Assembly (NCBI GenBank): GCA_964605665.1
Contig: CAZSDP010000014.1
Span: 50,105-114,104, forward strand
Source: CAZSDP01 sp964605665
GTDB lineage: Bacteria; Planctomycetota; UBA8108; UBA1146
DNA: 64,000 bases
Direction of reading: 5' to 3'
Of this stretch, positions 54,261 to 62,372 are shown piece by piece. A program made the position numbers and the translations under genes. Below the pieces are notes generated by a model. The model was not told the origin of the DNA and did not search any database. It saw nothing but the letters and a program-made list of their open reading frames with translations. How positions within the stretch are numbered: position 1 is the stretch's first letter; the number at the start of each line of letters is the position of its first letter.

Positions 54261-55049
54261 GTGGTGATCAATCCAGAATCGAACTCTGATGGGGCGGACT
54301 CCGCCGCTCCATCGCCGAAATCGGAACGGCCTCGCCAACCGGCTTCTCGGCCAACTTCTCGGCCAGCCCCTCCTCCCGATCCCCTCTCCCGCGAAGAGTT
54401 TCATCGCCGCTGCCAAAGTGAACTTCAGAGCTGGGCGCCCGACTATTCCCTCACCGCCCTCGCCGAACATGCTTGGCGGGTTCGCGATCAAAATCGCACG
54501 ATGAATTTGACGCGGATCACTGAACCAGAAGAGATGGCGCACAAGCACATCATCGATAGCTTGGCCGCCCTCCCCCTCTTCCAGGGAGCAGGCGCCGATG
54601 TCTTCCACCGGGTTCTCGACCTCGGAACTGGCGCAGGCTTTCCGGGACTCTCCCTCGCACTCGCTCTTCCCCACCTCGAAGTCACCTTGCTCGATGCCAC
54701 CCGAAAGAAGGTCGACTTCCTACGGGACGTGGTTTCTGACTTCGGCCTCGAGAAGCGAGTTCGATGCGAGTGGGCCCGCTTCGAAGATCACATTCGGCCC
54801 CATCGCCATCGCTATGACCTCGTCCTCGCACGAGCGGTCGGACCGGTCCGGCGCATCCTCGAATGGTCGACCCACCGGTGGTTCGGACCGATTCTGCTCT
54901 GGAAAGGACCAGCGGTCGACGAAGAGTTGAAAGAGGTCGAGGGGCTCCTTTGGAAACGCGAAATTTTCGTCGCGGTCGACGAACCGTATTCCGTTCCAGG
55001 AGACGAAACGGTGCGAAGACTCGTCCTTCTCGACACCCGCAAGACCTGA
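54261..55049 (+). CDS. rsmG: 16S rRNA m7G527 methyltransferase RsmG (GidB)
   Basis: Methylates N7 of G527 in 16S rRNA. 262 residues, longer than the usual 205-240 because of a Pro/Ser-rich N-terminal tail of about 40 residues. Core features: QNRTMNLTRITEPEEMAHKH, HIIDSLAALPLF, SAM motif I VLDLGTGAGFPGLSLALALP, LLDATRKKVDFLRDVVSDFG and the later LVLARAVGPVRRILEW. Two GTG codons in tandem (54261 and 54264) follow AGGAGG; the second is better spaced (4 bases). A first methionine inside the conserved part would truncate the fold. It is not adjacent to gidA, parA or parB here, so it gives no clue to the replication origin. Followed by a 277-bp gap. Confidence 0.93.
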   Translation: MVINPESNSDGADSAAPSPKSERPRQPASRPTSRPAPPPDPLSREEFHRRCQSELQSWAPDYSLTALAEHAWRVRDQNRTMNLTRITEPEEMAHKHIIDSLAALPLFQGAGADVFHRVLDLGTGAGFPGLSLALALPHLEVTLLDATRKKVDFLRDVVSDFGLEKRVRCEWARFEDHIRPHRHRYDLVLARAVGPVRRILEWSTHRWFGPILLWKGPAVDEELKEVEGLLWKREIFVAVDEPYSVPGDETVRRLVLLDTRKT

Positions 55050-55326
55050 TCGATTTCACGACAGACTATTCCAAATCGGCGAAACAACTGTTCGTTTCTT
55101 GAACAGACGCCCCCTCCTGAGGAGTCGATTCCCTCGGACTCCAGCAACTCTAAAGTGCCGACAATGTCCGAAACTCGCCAGAAATCCCTGATCCGACTCC
55201 CCCCTCAAACCCAGATCGAGACTCTGGCACCTGTCGTGCACTGTTGGAGGAGGTAGTGACGGAACTCCATTGTCGGAAGGTCACTGAGCGGACCCGACGC
55301 TTTCGGCAGTGACGAAAGGAAGTCCC

Positions 55327-56546
55327 ATGAACTCGATCCACCAAGCTGCACCGATCCACCGAACCGGCCCCTGGATCCTCGCCGGATTGGGGTTGCTGAT
55401 CTCCGCTTCAGTACTCATCGGCTGCCCACCAATCGTGGGAGCGGAGTGCGATCCGATCGTGAGCACTGCGAACACTCATGGCAACTCACCGATCGACGAC
55501 AGGGAAAATGTCGAAGTCTTCGAGAATCAAATCGTCGAGGTTGGAGACGACACGATGCTCCTGGCTGGACATGTCACGATTCATGAGCTATTTCGATACT
55601 TACAGAATGAGACGGGAAAGCCTTTGCTCTTTCGAGCGCTGCACAACCCGGTCGCTGGCCAATCGGATTCCAAGACCGATCTTCGCGCGGTTAGGACTAG
55701 CAGAGCTAGAAGTCGGACTGGCGGATCGACCGTTATAAAAGTTCATCAAGATGACGGACTCTTCGATCCACACTCGAGGGCCTCGGTCTATATCGCCGAA
55801 CCAATCCAACCACTCTCCGCATCGGTGGTAANNNNNNNNNNNNNNNNNNNNNNNNNNNNNNNNNNNNNNNNNNNNNNNNNNNNNNNNNNNNNNNNNNNNN
55901 NNNNNNNNNNNNNNNNNNNNNNNNNNNNNNNAGGGCCTCGGTCTATATCGCCGAACCAATCCAACCACTCTCCGCATCGGTGGTAAAAGCGATCCTCGCG
56001 GCGAATTCAATTTGGGTCGATGAGCTCGTCCTCAACGATCAGCGGAGTGTGCTGATGGCCTCGACCGACCATCCTGATAAACGGCGGCATCATTTGCAGT
56101 TTCTCCAAGAAGAGATACCGCCAGCAACGTCTTACCAAGTCACTCGAGAAGGCGACCCTTCGCTCGAACCTGATCCAGCCGTCGAGTTCCTCACGAAAGA
56201 CCTCGTCGTCGTCAAGTTGAGCCATGCCAATCCAGGCGACGTGGATCGGATCTGCAGACACCTTGATGTACGAATCGATCGCTTGAAGAATTCCTCGGCG
56301 ATTGTCGCTCATGGGAAACCGGTGGTCTTGAGGGAGATTCTCCAGATCATCAAGGCACTCGATCATCCCCGACTGTGGGTGGGTTCTCCCGATCAGACTG
56401 GGGTAAGCAAAGATGAAGATATGTTGAACGGCGGTGGAAAGGCACCTTCGGAACCGCAAGAGAAGCCAAAGGGTAACTCCGATCGGTCAGAGCATACTCC
56501 CGAAGACGAAACCACCGCGGAAGAGAATGCCCTCTGTACTCTTTGA
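55327..56546 (+). CDS. Secretin N-domain-like lipoprotein, artificially split by an assembly gap
   Basis: The frame from 55327 runs into a 100-N gap at 55832. A different frame continues to 56546. Merging the duplicated 55-bp ends (see 55777-55986) joins them into one 354-residue protein. A signal sequence (LAGLGLLISASVLIGC) ends in a plausible lipobox with Cys near residue 34. An N0-like segment follows (GHVTIHELFRYLQNETGKPL). After a linker (ASVYIAEPIQPLSASVVKAI) comes a secretin-N/NolW-like domain (VVVKLSHANPGDVDRICRHL, then SSAIVAHGKPVVLREILQII). The tail is acidic, Pro/Gly-rich and disordered. There is no secretin beta-barrel, so it is not GspD itself. A periplasmic accessory role is inferred. 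AAAGGAAG lies 4 bases before the ATG. Confidence 0.75.
55777..55986. other. Assembly artefact: 55-bp duplicated contig ends around 100 N
   Basis: The 55 bases before the gap (55777-55831) are identical to the 55 bases after it (55932-55986), and the gap is exactly 100 N. This is the pattern of two contigs sharing a k-mer overlap that the scaffolder did not merge. Removing the N run and one copy restores a continuous reading frame. Confidence 0.9.
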
Positions 56547-56586
56547 CCCCGTTGATCTCAGACGCTCGCTCCACATTCGTTGATGA

Positions 56587-56615
56587 AAATCGCCCCTCTC
56601 TCCGAGGGGCGATTT
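56587..56615. terminator. Bidirectional terminator between convergent genes
   Basis: A perfect 12-bp stem AAATCGCCCCTC/GAGGGGCGATTT (56587-56598 and 56604-56615) with a 5-base loop. It lies between the secretin-N-like gene (plus, ends 56546) and the small membrane protein gene (minus, ends 56654). The flanking tracts are T-rich on both strands, better on the minus strand (TTTTCAT). Confidence 0.75.
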
Positions 56616-56653
56616 CTATTCAGGCTGGTGCAACGCTCATCCCGAGCGATCGC

Positions 56654-56911
56654 TCACTCCTTCTTGGGGTCAACCCGAAAGTCGACATAGCTCCCGTCGT
56701 TCTGAGGAGCTTTGGTGGCAGTGGGTCGCATACGCCAGGCGAAACCCATCACCACTAAACCAAAGCCACAGAATCCGCCAGCCACGAGCCACTCCAACAG
56801 ATCAGGGATCAAGAAGATCGCCAAGCCGATGGAGAAGAAAAAGAGGCCGATCATCATCGGGAAGATCCACATCGGCCCACCGATGGAAACACGAGTAGGA
56901 ATCGGTGCCAT
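56654..56911 (-). CDS. Small two-helix membrane protein
   Basis: 85 residues with two predicted transmembrane helices (MWIFPMMIGLFFFSIGLAIF and LVAGGFCGFGLVVMGFAW), a short loop with a Pro-Asp turn and a charged C-terminal tail (NDGSYVDFRVDPKKE). No known family. ATG 56911 (MAPIPTRV) gives a sensible start; a TTG at 56926 lies upstream. It lies 22 bases after the thiolase gene on the same strand, so it is probably the last gene of the acyl-CoA operon, which ends at the bidirectional terminator. A link to that pathway is inferred from position only. Confidence 0.65.
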   Translation of the reverse strand: MAPIPTRVSIGGPMWIFPMMIGLFFFSIGLAIFLIPDLLEWLVAGGFCGFGLVVMGFAWRMRPTATKAPQNDGSYVDFRVDPKKE

Positions 56912-56933
56912 AGAATCGTCTCTCAAACTTCGA

Positions 56934-58112
56934 TCAGTTCACCGCAATTTCGAGCGCTAGACCTTGCCCACCAGAGATGCAAAGAGTCGCCAAACCCAAT
57001 CCTCCACCTCTGCGACGCAATTCGTGAATCAGGGTGACCACAATGCGAGCTCCCGTCGCCCCGATCGGATGGCCCAATGCAATTGCGCCGCCGTTCACAT
57101 TCAACCGATCTGAATCGATCTTCAGTTCACGTTGACAAGCGATGACCTGGGCAGCAAATGCTTCATTCAGTTCTACTAGATCGTAATCGGTCAGGTTGCG
57201 ACCCGTACGTTCGAGGAGGAGACGAATTGCCGGAACTGGGCCGATCCCCATCCGCTTCGGCTCCACTCCCGCTCGCGTCGAAGCACCCAAATGGGCAAGG
57301 ACGGGAAGTCCGAGCTCTGTGGCTGTTTCCTCAGAGGCGAGAATCAACGCGGCTGCTCCGTCGGTGATTCCGGAGGAATTTCCGGGATGGACTGTCCCTC
57401 CATCTTTGAAGACCGGCTTCAGTTTCCCCATCGACTCCAAGGTGACTCCGTCTCGTGGATGCTCATCGGCGTCGATCACGGTCATCCCTTTACGACCGGG
57501 AATTTCGATCGGGGAAATCTCCGTGGAGAATCGGTCTTCACTTCTCGCCTGCTCACAACGCCGCTGAGACTCCACGGCGTATCGATCTTGCTCCTCGCGT
57601 GAGATACCGAACTCTTCAGCAAGATTCTCCGCGGTGGCCCCCATCAGCTGATCTGCCATCGGACAATGGAAGCCATCGCGATACATTCCATCGACGAGTT
57701 GACCATGCCCGAGGCGATATCCCTGACGCGCTTCCTCCAAGTAGTACGGCAAGCGCGACATACTCTCGCAGCCACCGGCCACCACGATGTCACTCTCACC
57801 TCGCGCGATGGAGTGTCCCGCTTCGATCAGCGACAGGAGCCCAGATCCACACGCCATGTTGAGAGTCACCGCAGTGGAACTGTGCGGCATTCCCGAACCG
57901 ATCGCCACTTGCCGGGCCACGTTCGGTCCGCCTCCTGCTTGTCGCCCGCAACCGAAAATCAGTTGATCGACGGCAGAGGGATCGAGTCTCGCGTCGGCCA
58001 AAGCCGCGGGGACCACGGCGCTGCCGAGTTGCGCAGGCGTGAGCGAAGCGAGCCCTCCCATGAACTTGCCGATCGGAGTTCTTCTTGCGGAGGCGATGAC
58101 GACATTTCTCAT
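56934..58112 (-). CDS. Acetyl-CoA C-acyltransferase (thiolase) of the acyl-CoA operon
   Basis: A 392-residue thiolase. Nucleophile Cys in TLNMACGSGLLSLIEAGHSI (about residue 88), catalytic His in ELNEAFAAQVIACQRELK and GGAIALGHPIGATGARIVVT, second Cys in LATLCISGGQGLALEI. It is a different paralogue from the thiolase at 47381. The start overlaps the stop of the upstream acyl-CoA dehydrogenase gene by 4 bases (ATGA), showing translational coupling. With the dehydrogenases and 3-hydroxyacyl-CoA dehydrogenase upstream it completes a beta-oxidation-type cycle; the crotonase step could be supplied by the hydratase at 48732. Confidence 0.94.
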   Translation of the reverse strand: MRNVVIASARRTPIGKFMGGLASLTPAQLGSAVVPAALADARLDPSAVDQLIFGCGRQAGGGPNVARQVAIGSGMPHSSTAVTLNMACGSGLLSLIEAGHSIARGESDIVVAGGCESMSRLPYYLEEARQGYRLGHGQLVDGMYRDGFHCPMADQLMGATAENLAEEFGISREEQDRYAVESQRRCEQARSEDRFSTEISPIEIPGRKGMTVIDADEHPRDGVTLESMGKLKPVFKDGGTVHPGNSSGITDGAAALILASEETATELGLPVLAHLGASTRAGVEPKRMGIGPVPAIRLLLERTGRNLTDYDLVELNEAFAAQVIACQRELKIDSDRLNVNGGAIALGHPIGATGARIVVTLIHELRRRGGGLGLATLCISGGQGLALEIAVN

Positions 58113-59260
58113 CGTGATTCTCCGATCAACGCGCGAGCGACCAGCATTCTGTGCAAAGCATCGTTGCCAGCGAAGAGCTCGATGCTACCCGCGTCACGGA
58201 ACATCCTCTCCACCGGATACTCGCGCGAGTATCCATTCCCCCCCAAGATCTGAACGGCAGACTTTGTCGCCGAGTATGCAGCACGAGAAGCGGCGAGTTT
58301 CGCCATCGACGCTTCACGCGCCACCGACTTACCTTGGTCGATGAGACTCGCGGTGTGATAGACCATGAGTCGAGCTCCTTCGAGGGCCGTCGCGGCCTCC
58401 GCGAACATCGAACGAACCGCACCAAATCGGTCGATCGTTCGTCCGAAAGCTCGACGCTCACCGGCATAGCCGAGGGCGTAGGTGATCGCACCGCGCCCAA
58501 CTCCGAGTGCCACCGACGCGGCACCGAGGCGCATCACCTCCAGAACTCGAGAAATCGAATGGAAGTTATCCTCACTGCCGAGGATGGCGTCCCCACCCAG
58601 ATTGACATCGTTGAAGGTCCAGTCCGCGAGGCCGGAACCTCGCATTCCAAGGGGACCGGTCTCTGCATTGACCTCGACCCCTGCCGCTGACGCTCCATCG
58701 GGGAGGATGAACAAACCCAACCCACTCGTGGCAGCGGAGGCTTCACCAGTCCGTGCCACGATCGCGGCAAATCCAGCCTTTTGGCCGCTGATGACCGCCA
58801 TCTTCTCGCCATTCAAGGTCCACTGATCTCCAGAACGAGACGCCTGGCTCTTCATTGCCCCCGCATCGGACTCGGCACTCGATTCGGCGATTGCAAAGGT
58901 ACCGATCGATGCACCGGAAGCGAGTTTTGGTAGCCACTCTTTCTGCTGAGAGCTGTTCCCCAGCGAAGACAAGGCTCGCGTCGCATCGAGCACGTGCGAA
59001 GAAACCACCATCGCCGTCGACCCACAATTGCGGGCGAGTTCCTCCACCATCAGTACGGCAGTCAAGGTATCGGCTCCGGTTCCGCCGAACTCTTCGGGAA
59101 CGGTCACCCCGAGCATTCCGAGCTCGCTCAGTTTCTTGAGAGTCTCCGTCGGGTAAGCCTGCTCCTCATCGATCTGCTCGGCAATTGGTGCGAGCTCTTG
59201 ATCGGAGAAATCCGCGACCATTTCGCGGATGTCTTGGTGATCACTGGTCAACTGGATCAT
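58109..59260 (-). CDS. Acyl-CoA dehydrogenase family protein, catalytic Glu not evident
   Basis: A 383-residue flavoprotein of the acyl-CoA dehydrogenase fold. N-terminal helices: QDIREMVADFSDQELAPIAE, then LGMLGVTVPEEFGGTGADTL. The FAD/substrate beta-domain has GTFAIAESSAESDAGAMKSQ and LNGEKMAVISGQKAG. The C-terminal helices have YALGYAGERRAFGRTIDRFG and VQILGGNGYSREYPVERMFR. The usual catalytic Glu of the short/medium-chain type (YEGTSEIQ) is Ala here (ELFAGNDALHRM), and the alternative helix-G position used by isovaleryl- and long-chain enzymes is Met (EVMRLGAASVALG). It may use another base, prefer an unusual substrate, or be a non-catalytic partner. It overlaps the genes on both sides by 4 bases, so it is co-translated with MeaB and thiolase. 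Confidence 0.9.
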   Translation of the reverse strand: MIQLTSDHQDIREMVADFSDQELAPIAEQIDEEQAYPTETLKKLSELGMLGVTVPEEFGGTGADTLTAVLMVEELARNCGSTAMVVSSHVLDATRALSSLGNSSQQKEWLPKLASGASIGTFAIAESSAESDAGAMKSQASRSGDQWTLNGEKMAVISGQKAGFAAIVARTGEASAATSGLGLFILPDGASAAGVEVNAETGPLGMRGSGLADWTFNDVNLGGDAILGSEDNFHSISRVLEVMRLGAASVALGVGRGAITYALGYAGERRAFGRTIDRFGAVRSMFAEAATALEGARLMVYHTASLIDQGKSVAREASMAKLAASRAAYSATKSAVQILGGNGYSREYPVERMFRDAGSIELFAGNDALHRMLVARALIGESR

Positions 59261-60255
59261 TGGTCATTCTCCTCTGGGCGGGAAGGCTCATTGACTCCGC
59301 CCTGAAGTGTCTCTTTGAGTCGATCTTCATTCAGTATCATGTCGAACGCACGAGTGAACTCTAACTCGCCACGATCGACTTGCTCGGCAAGTGCATCGAA
59401 GACGCGCTCTCCGCCCACCCTTGCCAACGCGGCGGCAATCCACTCTCTCTCTGCTCGACGACGTAATCGTCGGTGGATCCTCTTCAATCCGCGGGAGCGG
59501 TCAGCTTCTCCACGATCGGTTCCAAGTCGGTCTCGAATCAACTCGACCAATTTGGAAATGCCGTCTCCAGACTCGCAACTGGTCGCCAATGGTGGCTCTC
59601 CGCCACGCTCATGTGCGATCTCTTCCGCAACCTGCAGCAACCGATCCGCACCGGGGCGATCTGACTTGTTGAGAATGAGGCGGTCAACTCGCTCCGAAAT
59701 GCCGCCCTTGAGGAGTTGCATCGCGTCCCCAGACTCCGGAGAGAGAAGCAGCCAAACTTCATCGGCCTCTTCGACGATCTCCATCTCAAGTTGGCCAACT
59801 CCAACCGTTTCGATGATGACGAGGGGAAAGCCCGCCCGCTCTAGCAGATCCGCTGCCTCATCGGTAGAACCTGCGACTCCACCCACTCCACTGCGACTCG
59901 CCAAGCTGCGGATGTAGACCCCTGGATCCTCGGCATGCTGCGACATCCGGACTCGATCTCCGAGAAGAGCACCACCCGAAACTGGGCTGGTCGGATCGAC
60001 CGCGAGGACTGCGACCCGATCTCCCGCACTTCTGAGGCCGTCGAGAAGAGCTGAGATCAGTGAACTCTTCCCTACCCCAGGAGCACCGGTGATTCCCAGT
60101 CTGAGAGTCCCCGATCTATGCGGTAAACGCTGGAGGACTTCGTCGAGTCGATGGTCCTCCGACTCGACCCACGTCAGCGCTCGCCCGATCGATCGAGCCT
60201 CGCCAGCGAGGATACCCTCTGCAATTCGCTCGGGGGTCAGCTCCGATGGACTCAC
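59257..60255 (-). CDS. MeaB/ArgK-type G3E P-loop GTPase
   Basis: A 332-residue GTPase of the MeaB (YgfD/ArgK) family, the chaperone that loads and protects the cobalamin of methylmalonyl-CoA and related mutases. Walker A GITGAPGVGKSSLISALLDG; switch/metal region AVLAVDPTSPVSGGALLGDR; MSQHAEDPGVYIRSLASRSG; Walker B VIIETVGVGQLEMEIVEEAD; base-recognition NKSD in RLILNKSDRPG. All key residues are present. It overlaps the downstream dehydrogenase by 4 bases (ATGA) and starts 4 bases after the upstream dehydrogenase stop. No mutase gene is in the window, so its client must be encoded elsewhere. The old name arginine kinase ArgK is not meant. Confidence 0.93.
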   Translation of the reverse strand: MSPSELTPERIAEGILAGEARSIGRALTWVESEDHRLDEVLQRLPHRSGTLRLGITGAPGVGKSSLISALLDGLRSAGDRVAVLAVDPTSPVSGGALLGDRVRMSQHAEDPGVYIRSLASRSGVGGVAGSTDEAADLLERAGFPLVIIETVGVGQLEMEIVEEADEVWLLLSPESGDAMQLLKGGISERVDRLILNKSDRPGADRLLQVAEEIAHERGGEPPLATSCESGDGISKLVELIRDRLGTDRGEADRSRGLKRIHRRLRRRAEREWIAAALARVGGERVFDALAEQVDRGELEFTRAFDMILNEDRLKETLQGGVNEPSRPEENDQ

Positions 60256-60259
60256 CGCT

Positions 60260-61414
60260 TCACTTCTTCTCCGCTCTGGGGAAACAGTGCCGGGAGATCA
60301 CCAAGCGTTGAATCTCACTGGTGCCTTCGTAGATCTCGGTAATCTTTGCGTCTCGATACAATCTCTCGACAGGCGTTCCGCGACAAAATGCTTCACCGCC
60401 GTGAATTTCCATCGCGGTCCGCGCCGCGCGATTCGCCACTTCACTGGCAAACAGCTTCGCCATCGACGCTTCTTTCGAGTGAGGCTCCTTTGCGTCTTTG
60501 AGCATCGCGGCGCGTAAGGTCAAAAGACGAGCAGCCTCAACTTCAGTTGCCAGATCGGCGATTCGATGCGCAATCAGCTGGCTCGCTCTGAGGGGGCGTC
60601 CAAACTGTTCTTGGGCCCCTGCAAACTGGACGGAAGCATCGAGGCAAGCTTGTGCGATGCCGACCGCCTGAGTAGCAATTCCGATCCGACCGCCATCGAG
60701 GGTGTGCATGGCGATCTTGAATCCCTGCCCCTCTTCACCGAGCAGATTCTCCGCCGGAACTCTCATTTCATCGAAAACGAGTTGAACCGTATCGGATCCG
60801 CGAATCCCGAGTTTCTTCTCTTTCTTTCCCACCTGAAAGCCGGGGAAGTCCTTCTCGAGGATAAATGCGCACACTCCCTTGGGCCCGAGTGAGGAATCGA
60901 GAGTCGCAAAGGTGATGATCACGTGAGCGTGAGTTCCGTTGGTGATCCACGCTTTTGTCCCATTCAGGACGTATTCGTCTCCCTCTCGACGGCAGGTGGT
61001 TTCGATCGCTGCAGCATCGGAACCATGATCTGGTTCGGTGATGGCATAAGCACCCAACCACTCACCGGAAGCGAGACGGGGCAAGTAGCGCTGGTGCTGC
61101 TCCTGAGAGCCAAAGTACAAAAGAGGATTTGAAAGGAGAGAGTTGTGAACAGATAACGTGACGCCGGTCGAAGCACACCCACGCTGAATCTCCTCGAGAG
61201 CCAATGTGAGTCCAACGTTGTCGAGGCCAGTTCCGCCGAACTCTTCGGGAATCAAAATCCCCATGAATCCCAGCTCTGCAAGTTTCTCAACGTTTTCTGC
61301 GGGATACTCTTCTGCACGGTCGTAACGATCAGCATTCGGGATGAGAATCTTGTCCGCGAACTCCCGCGCGGTCTCTTGAAGCTGCTGATGGGTCTTAGAG
61401 AGCGTGAGCAGCAT
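60260..61414 (-). CDS. Acyl-CoA dehydrogenase, short/branched-chain type
   Basis: A 384-residue acyl-CoA dehydrogenase with intact catalytic features; introduces a trans double bond into short or branched acyl-CoA and passes electrons to ETF. FAD/substrate site: LGAYAITEPDHGSDAAAIET and LNGTKAWITNG. C-terminal: LDGGRIGIATQAVGIAQACL, FGRPLRASQLIAHRIADLAT and MEIHGGEAFCRGTPVERLYR. The catalytic Glu is in AKITEIYEGTSEIQRLVISR. This closely matches butyryl- and methylbutyryl-type enzymes. AAGG lies 7-8 bases before the ATG. It is second in the operon, after 3-hydroxyacyl-CoA dehydrogenase, and 4 bases before MeaB. Confidence 0.95.
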   Translation of the reverse strand: MLLTLSKTHQQLQETAREFADKILIPNADRYDRAEEYPAENVEKLAELGFMGILIPEEFGGTGLDNVGLTLALEEIQRGCASTGVTLSVHNSLLSNPLLYFGSQEQHQRYLPRLASGEWLGAYAITEPDHGSDAAAIETTCRREGDEYVLNGTKAWITNGTHAHVIITFATLDSSLGPKGVCAFILEKDFPGFQVGKKEKKLGIRGSDTVQLVFDEMRVPAENLLGEEGQGFKIAMHTLDGGRIGIATQAVGIAQACLDASVQFAGAQEQFGRPLRASQLIAHRIADLATEVEAARLLTLRAAMLKDAKEPHSKEASMAKLFASEVANRAARTAMEIHGGEAFCRGTPVERLYRDAKITEIYEGTSEIQRLVISRHCFPRAEKK

Positions 61415-61505
61415 TGATGACCTTTCAGCCCTAGTGACTTCTGTTCCTCTGTCGATGCCGGTGAGCGCGAAAATCTACCGTGGCTTTGAAACCGTTCTTC
61501 TCTCG

Positions 61506-62372
61506 CTACTCGTTGTAATCGTAAAATCCCTTACCGCTCTTGCGGCCCAGCTCACCCGCAGCAACCATCCTTCGCAGCAACGGACATGGGCGATACTTCG
61601 GATCTCCCAATCCGTCATGAAGAACTTCGAGAATTGACAAGCAAACGTCGAGTCCGATGAAGTCTGCCAAAGTGAGGGGCCCCATCGGATGCGCGAGACC
61701 GAGCTTGATGACCTCGTCGATCGCAGCGACTTCAGCAACACCTTCCATCACGCAGTAGAACGCTTCGTTCAACATCGGCGCCAAGATGCGATTGGCGACG
61801 AAACCGGGATAGTCGTTTGCTTCAACCGGTACTTTTCCGAGTCGCTTCGACACTTCAACGATCGTCTCGGTTGTTTCATCGGTCGTCTTGTGCCCACGAA
61901 TCACTTCGATCAACTTCATCACGGGAACTGGATTCATGAAGTGCATTCCGAGGAACGACTCCGGGCGGGACGTAAAGGAGGCGAGAACCGTGATCGAGAT
62001 CGAGCTGGTGTTCGATGCAAGAATTCCGCTGCCGTCCACTAGCTCGTCGAGCTGTCGAAGAACATCCCTCTTCAATTCCAAATTTTCTGGAACCGCCTCG
62101 ATCGCCAGATTGACCCCTTGAGTCGATTCGATCGAACTCGAAAACTCGATTCGTCCGAGTGCTGAATCTGCTTGTTCTTGGGTGAAAATCTCCTTCTTGA
62201 CCATACGAGCGAGGTTTTTTCCGATCGTCGCCTTCGCGCGCTCGAGAGCGGCTTCAAATGGATCGACCAGCACTGTGGAATATTGGGATTGTGCGAACAC
62301 TTGGGCGATGCCATTTCCCATGGTTCCGGCACCGATCACCGCCACCCGTTCAATCTGATTGACCCGGTTCAT
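61506..62372 (-). CDS. 3-hydroxybutyryl-CoA dehydrogenase
   Basis: A 288-residue NAD(P)-dependent 3-hydroxyacyl-CoA dehydrogenase. Rossmann motif VAVIGAGTMGNGIAQVFAQS; AIEAVPENLELKRDVLRQLD; catalytic Ser/His/Glu/Asn region SNTSSISITVLA, FLGMHFMNPVPVMKLIEVIR and NDYPGFVANRILAPMLNEAF; C-terminal GLAHPMGPLTLADFIGLDVC and GRKSGKGFYDYN. It matches the single-domain butyryl type (Hbd/PaaH-like), not the FadB fusion. AAAGGG lies before the ATG. It is the first gene of the operon, 91 bases upstream of the acyl-CoA dehydrogenase, and is preceded by a divergent 555-bp region with a palindrome that may be its operator. Confidence 0.95.
   Translation of the reverse strand: MNRVNQIERVAVIGAGTMGNGIAQVFAQSQYSTVLVDPFEAALERAKATIGKNLARMVKKEIFTQEQADSALGRIEFSSSIESTQGVNLAIEAVPENLELKRDVLRQLDELVDGSGILASNTSSISITVLASFTSRPESFLGMHFMNPVPVMKLIEVIRGHKTTDETTETIVEVSKRLGKVPVEANDYPGFVANRILAPMLNEAFYCVMEGVAEVAAIDEVIKLGLAHPMGPLTLADFIGLDVCLSILEVLHDGLGDPKYRPCPLLRRMVAAGELGRKSGKGFYDYNE

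Noticed and set aside
54186..54674. Minus-strand open frame of 162 codons over rsmG
   Set aside because: It is antisense to the conserved RsmG methyltransferase motifs, which fix the coding strand.
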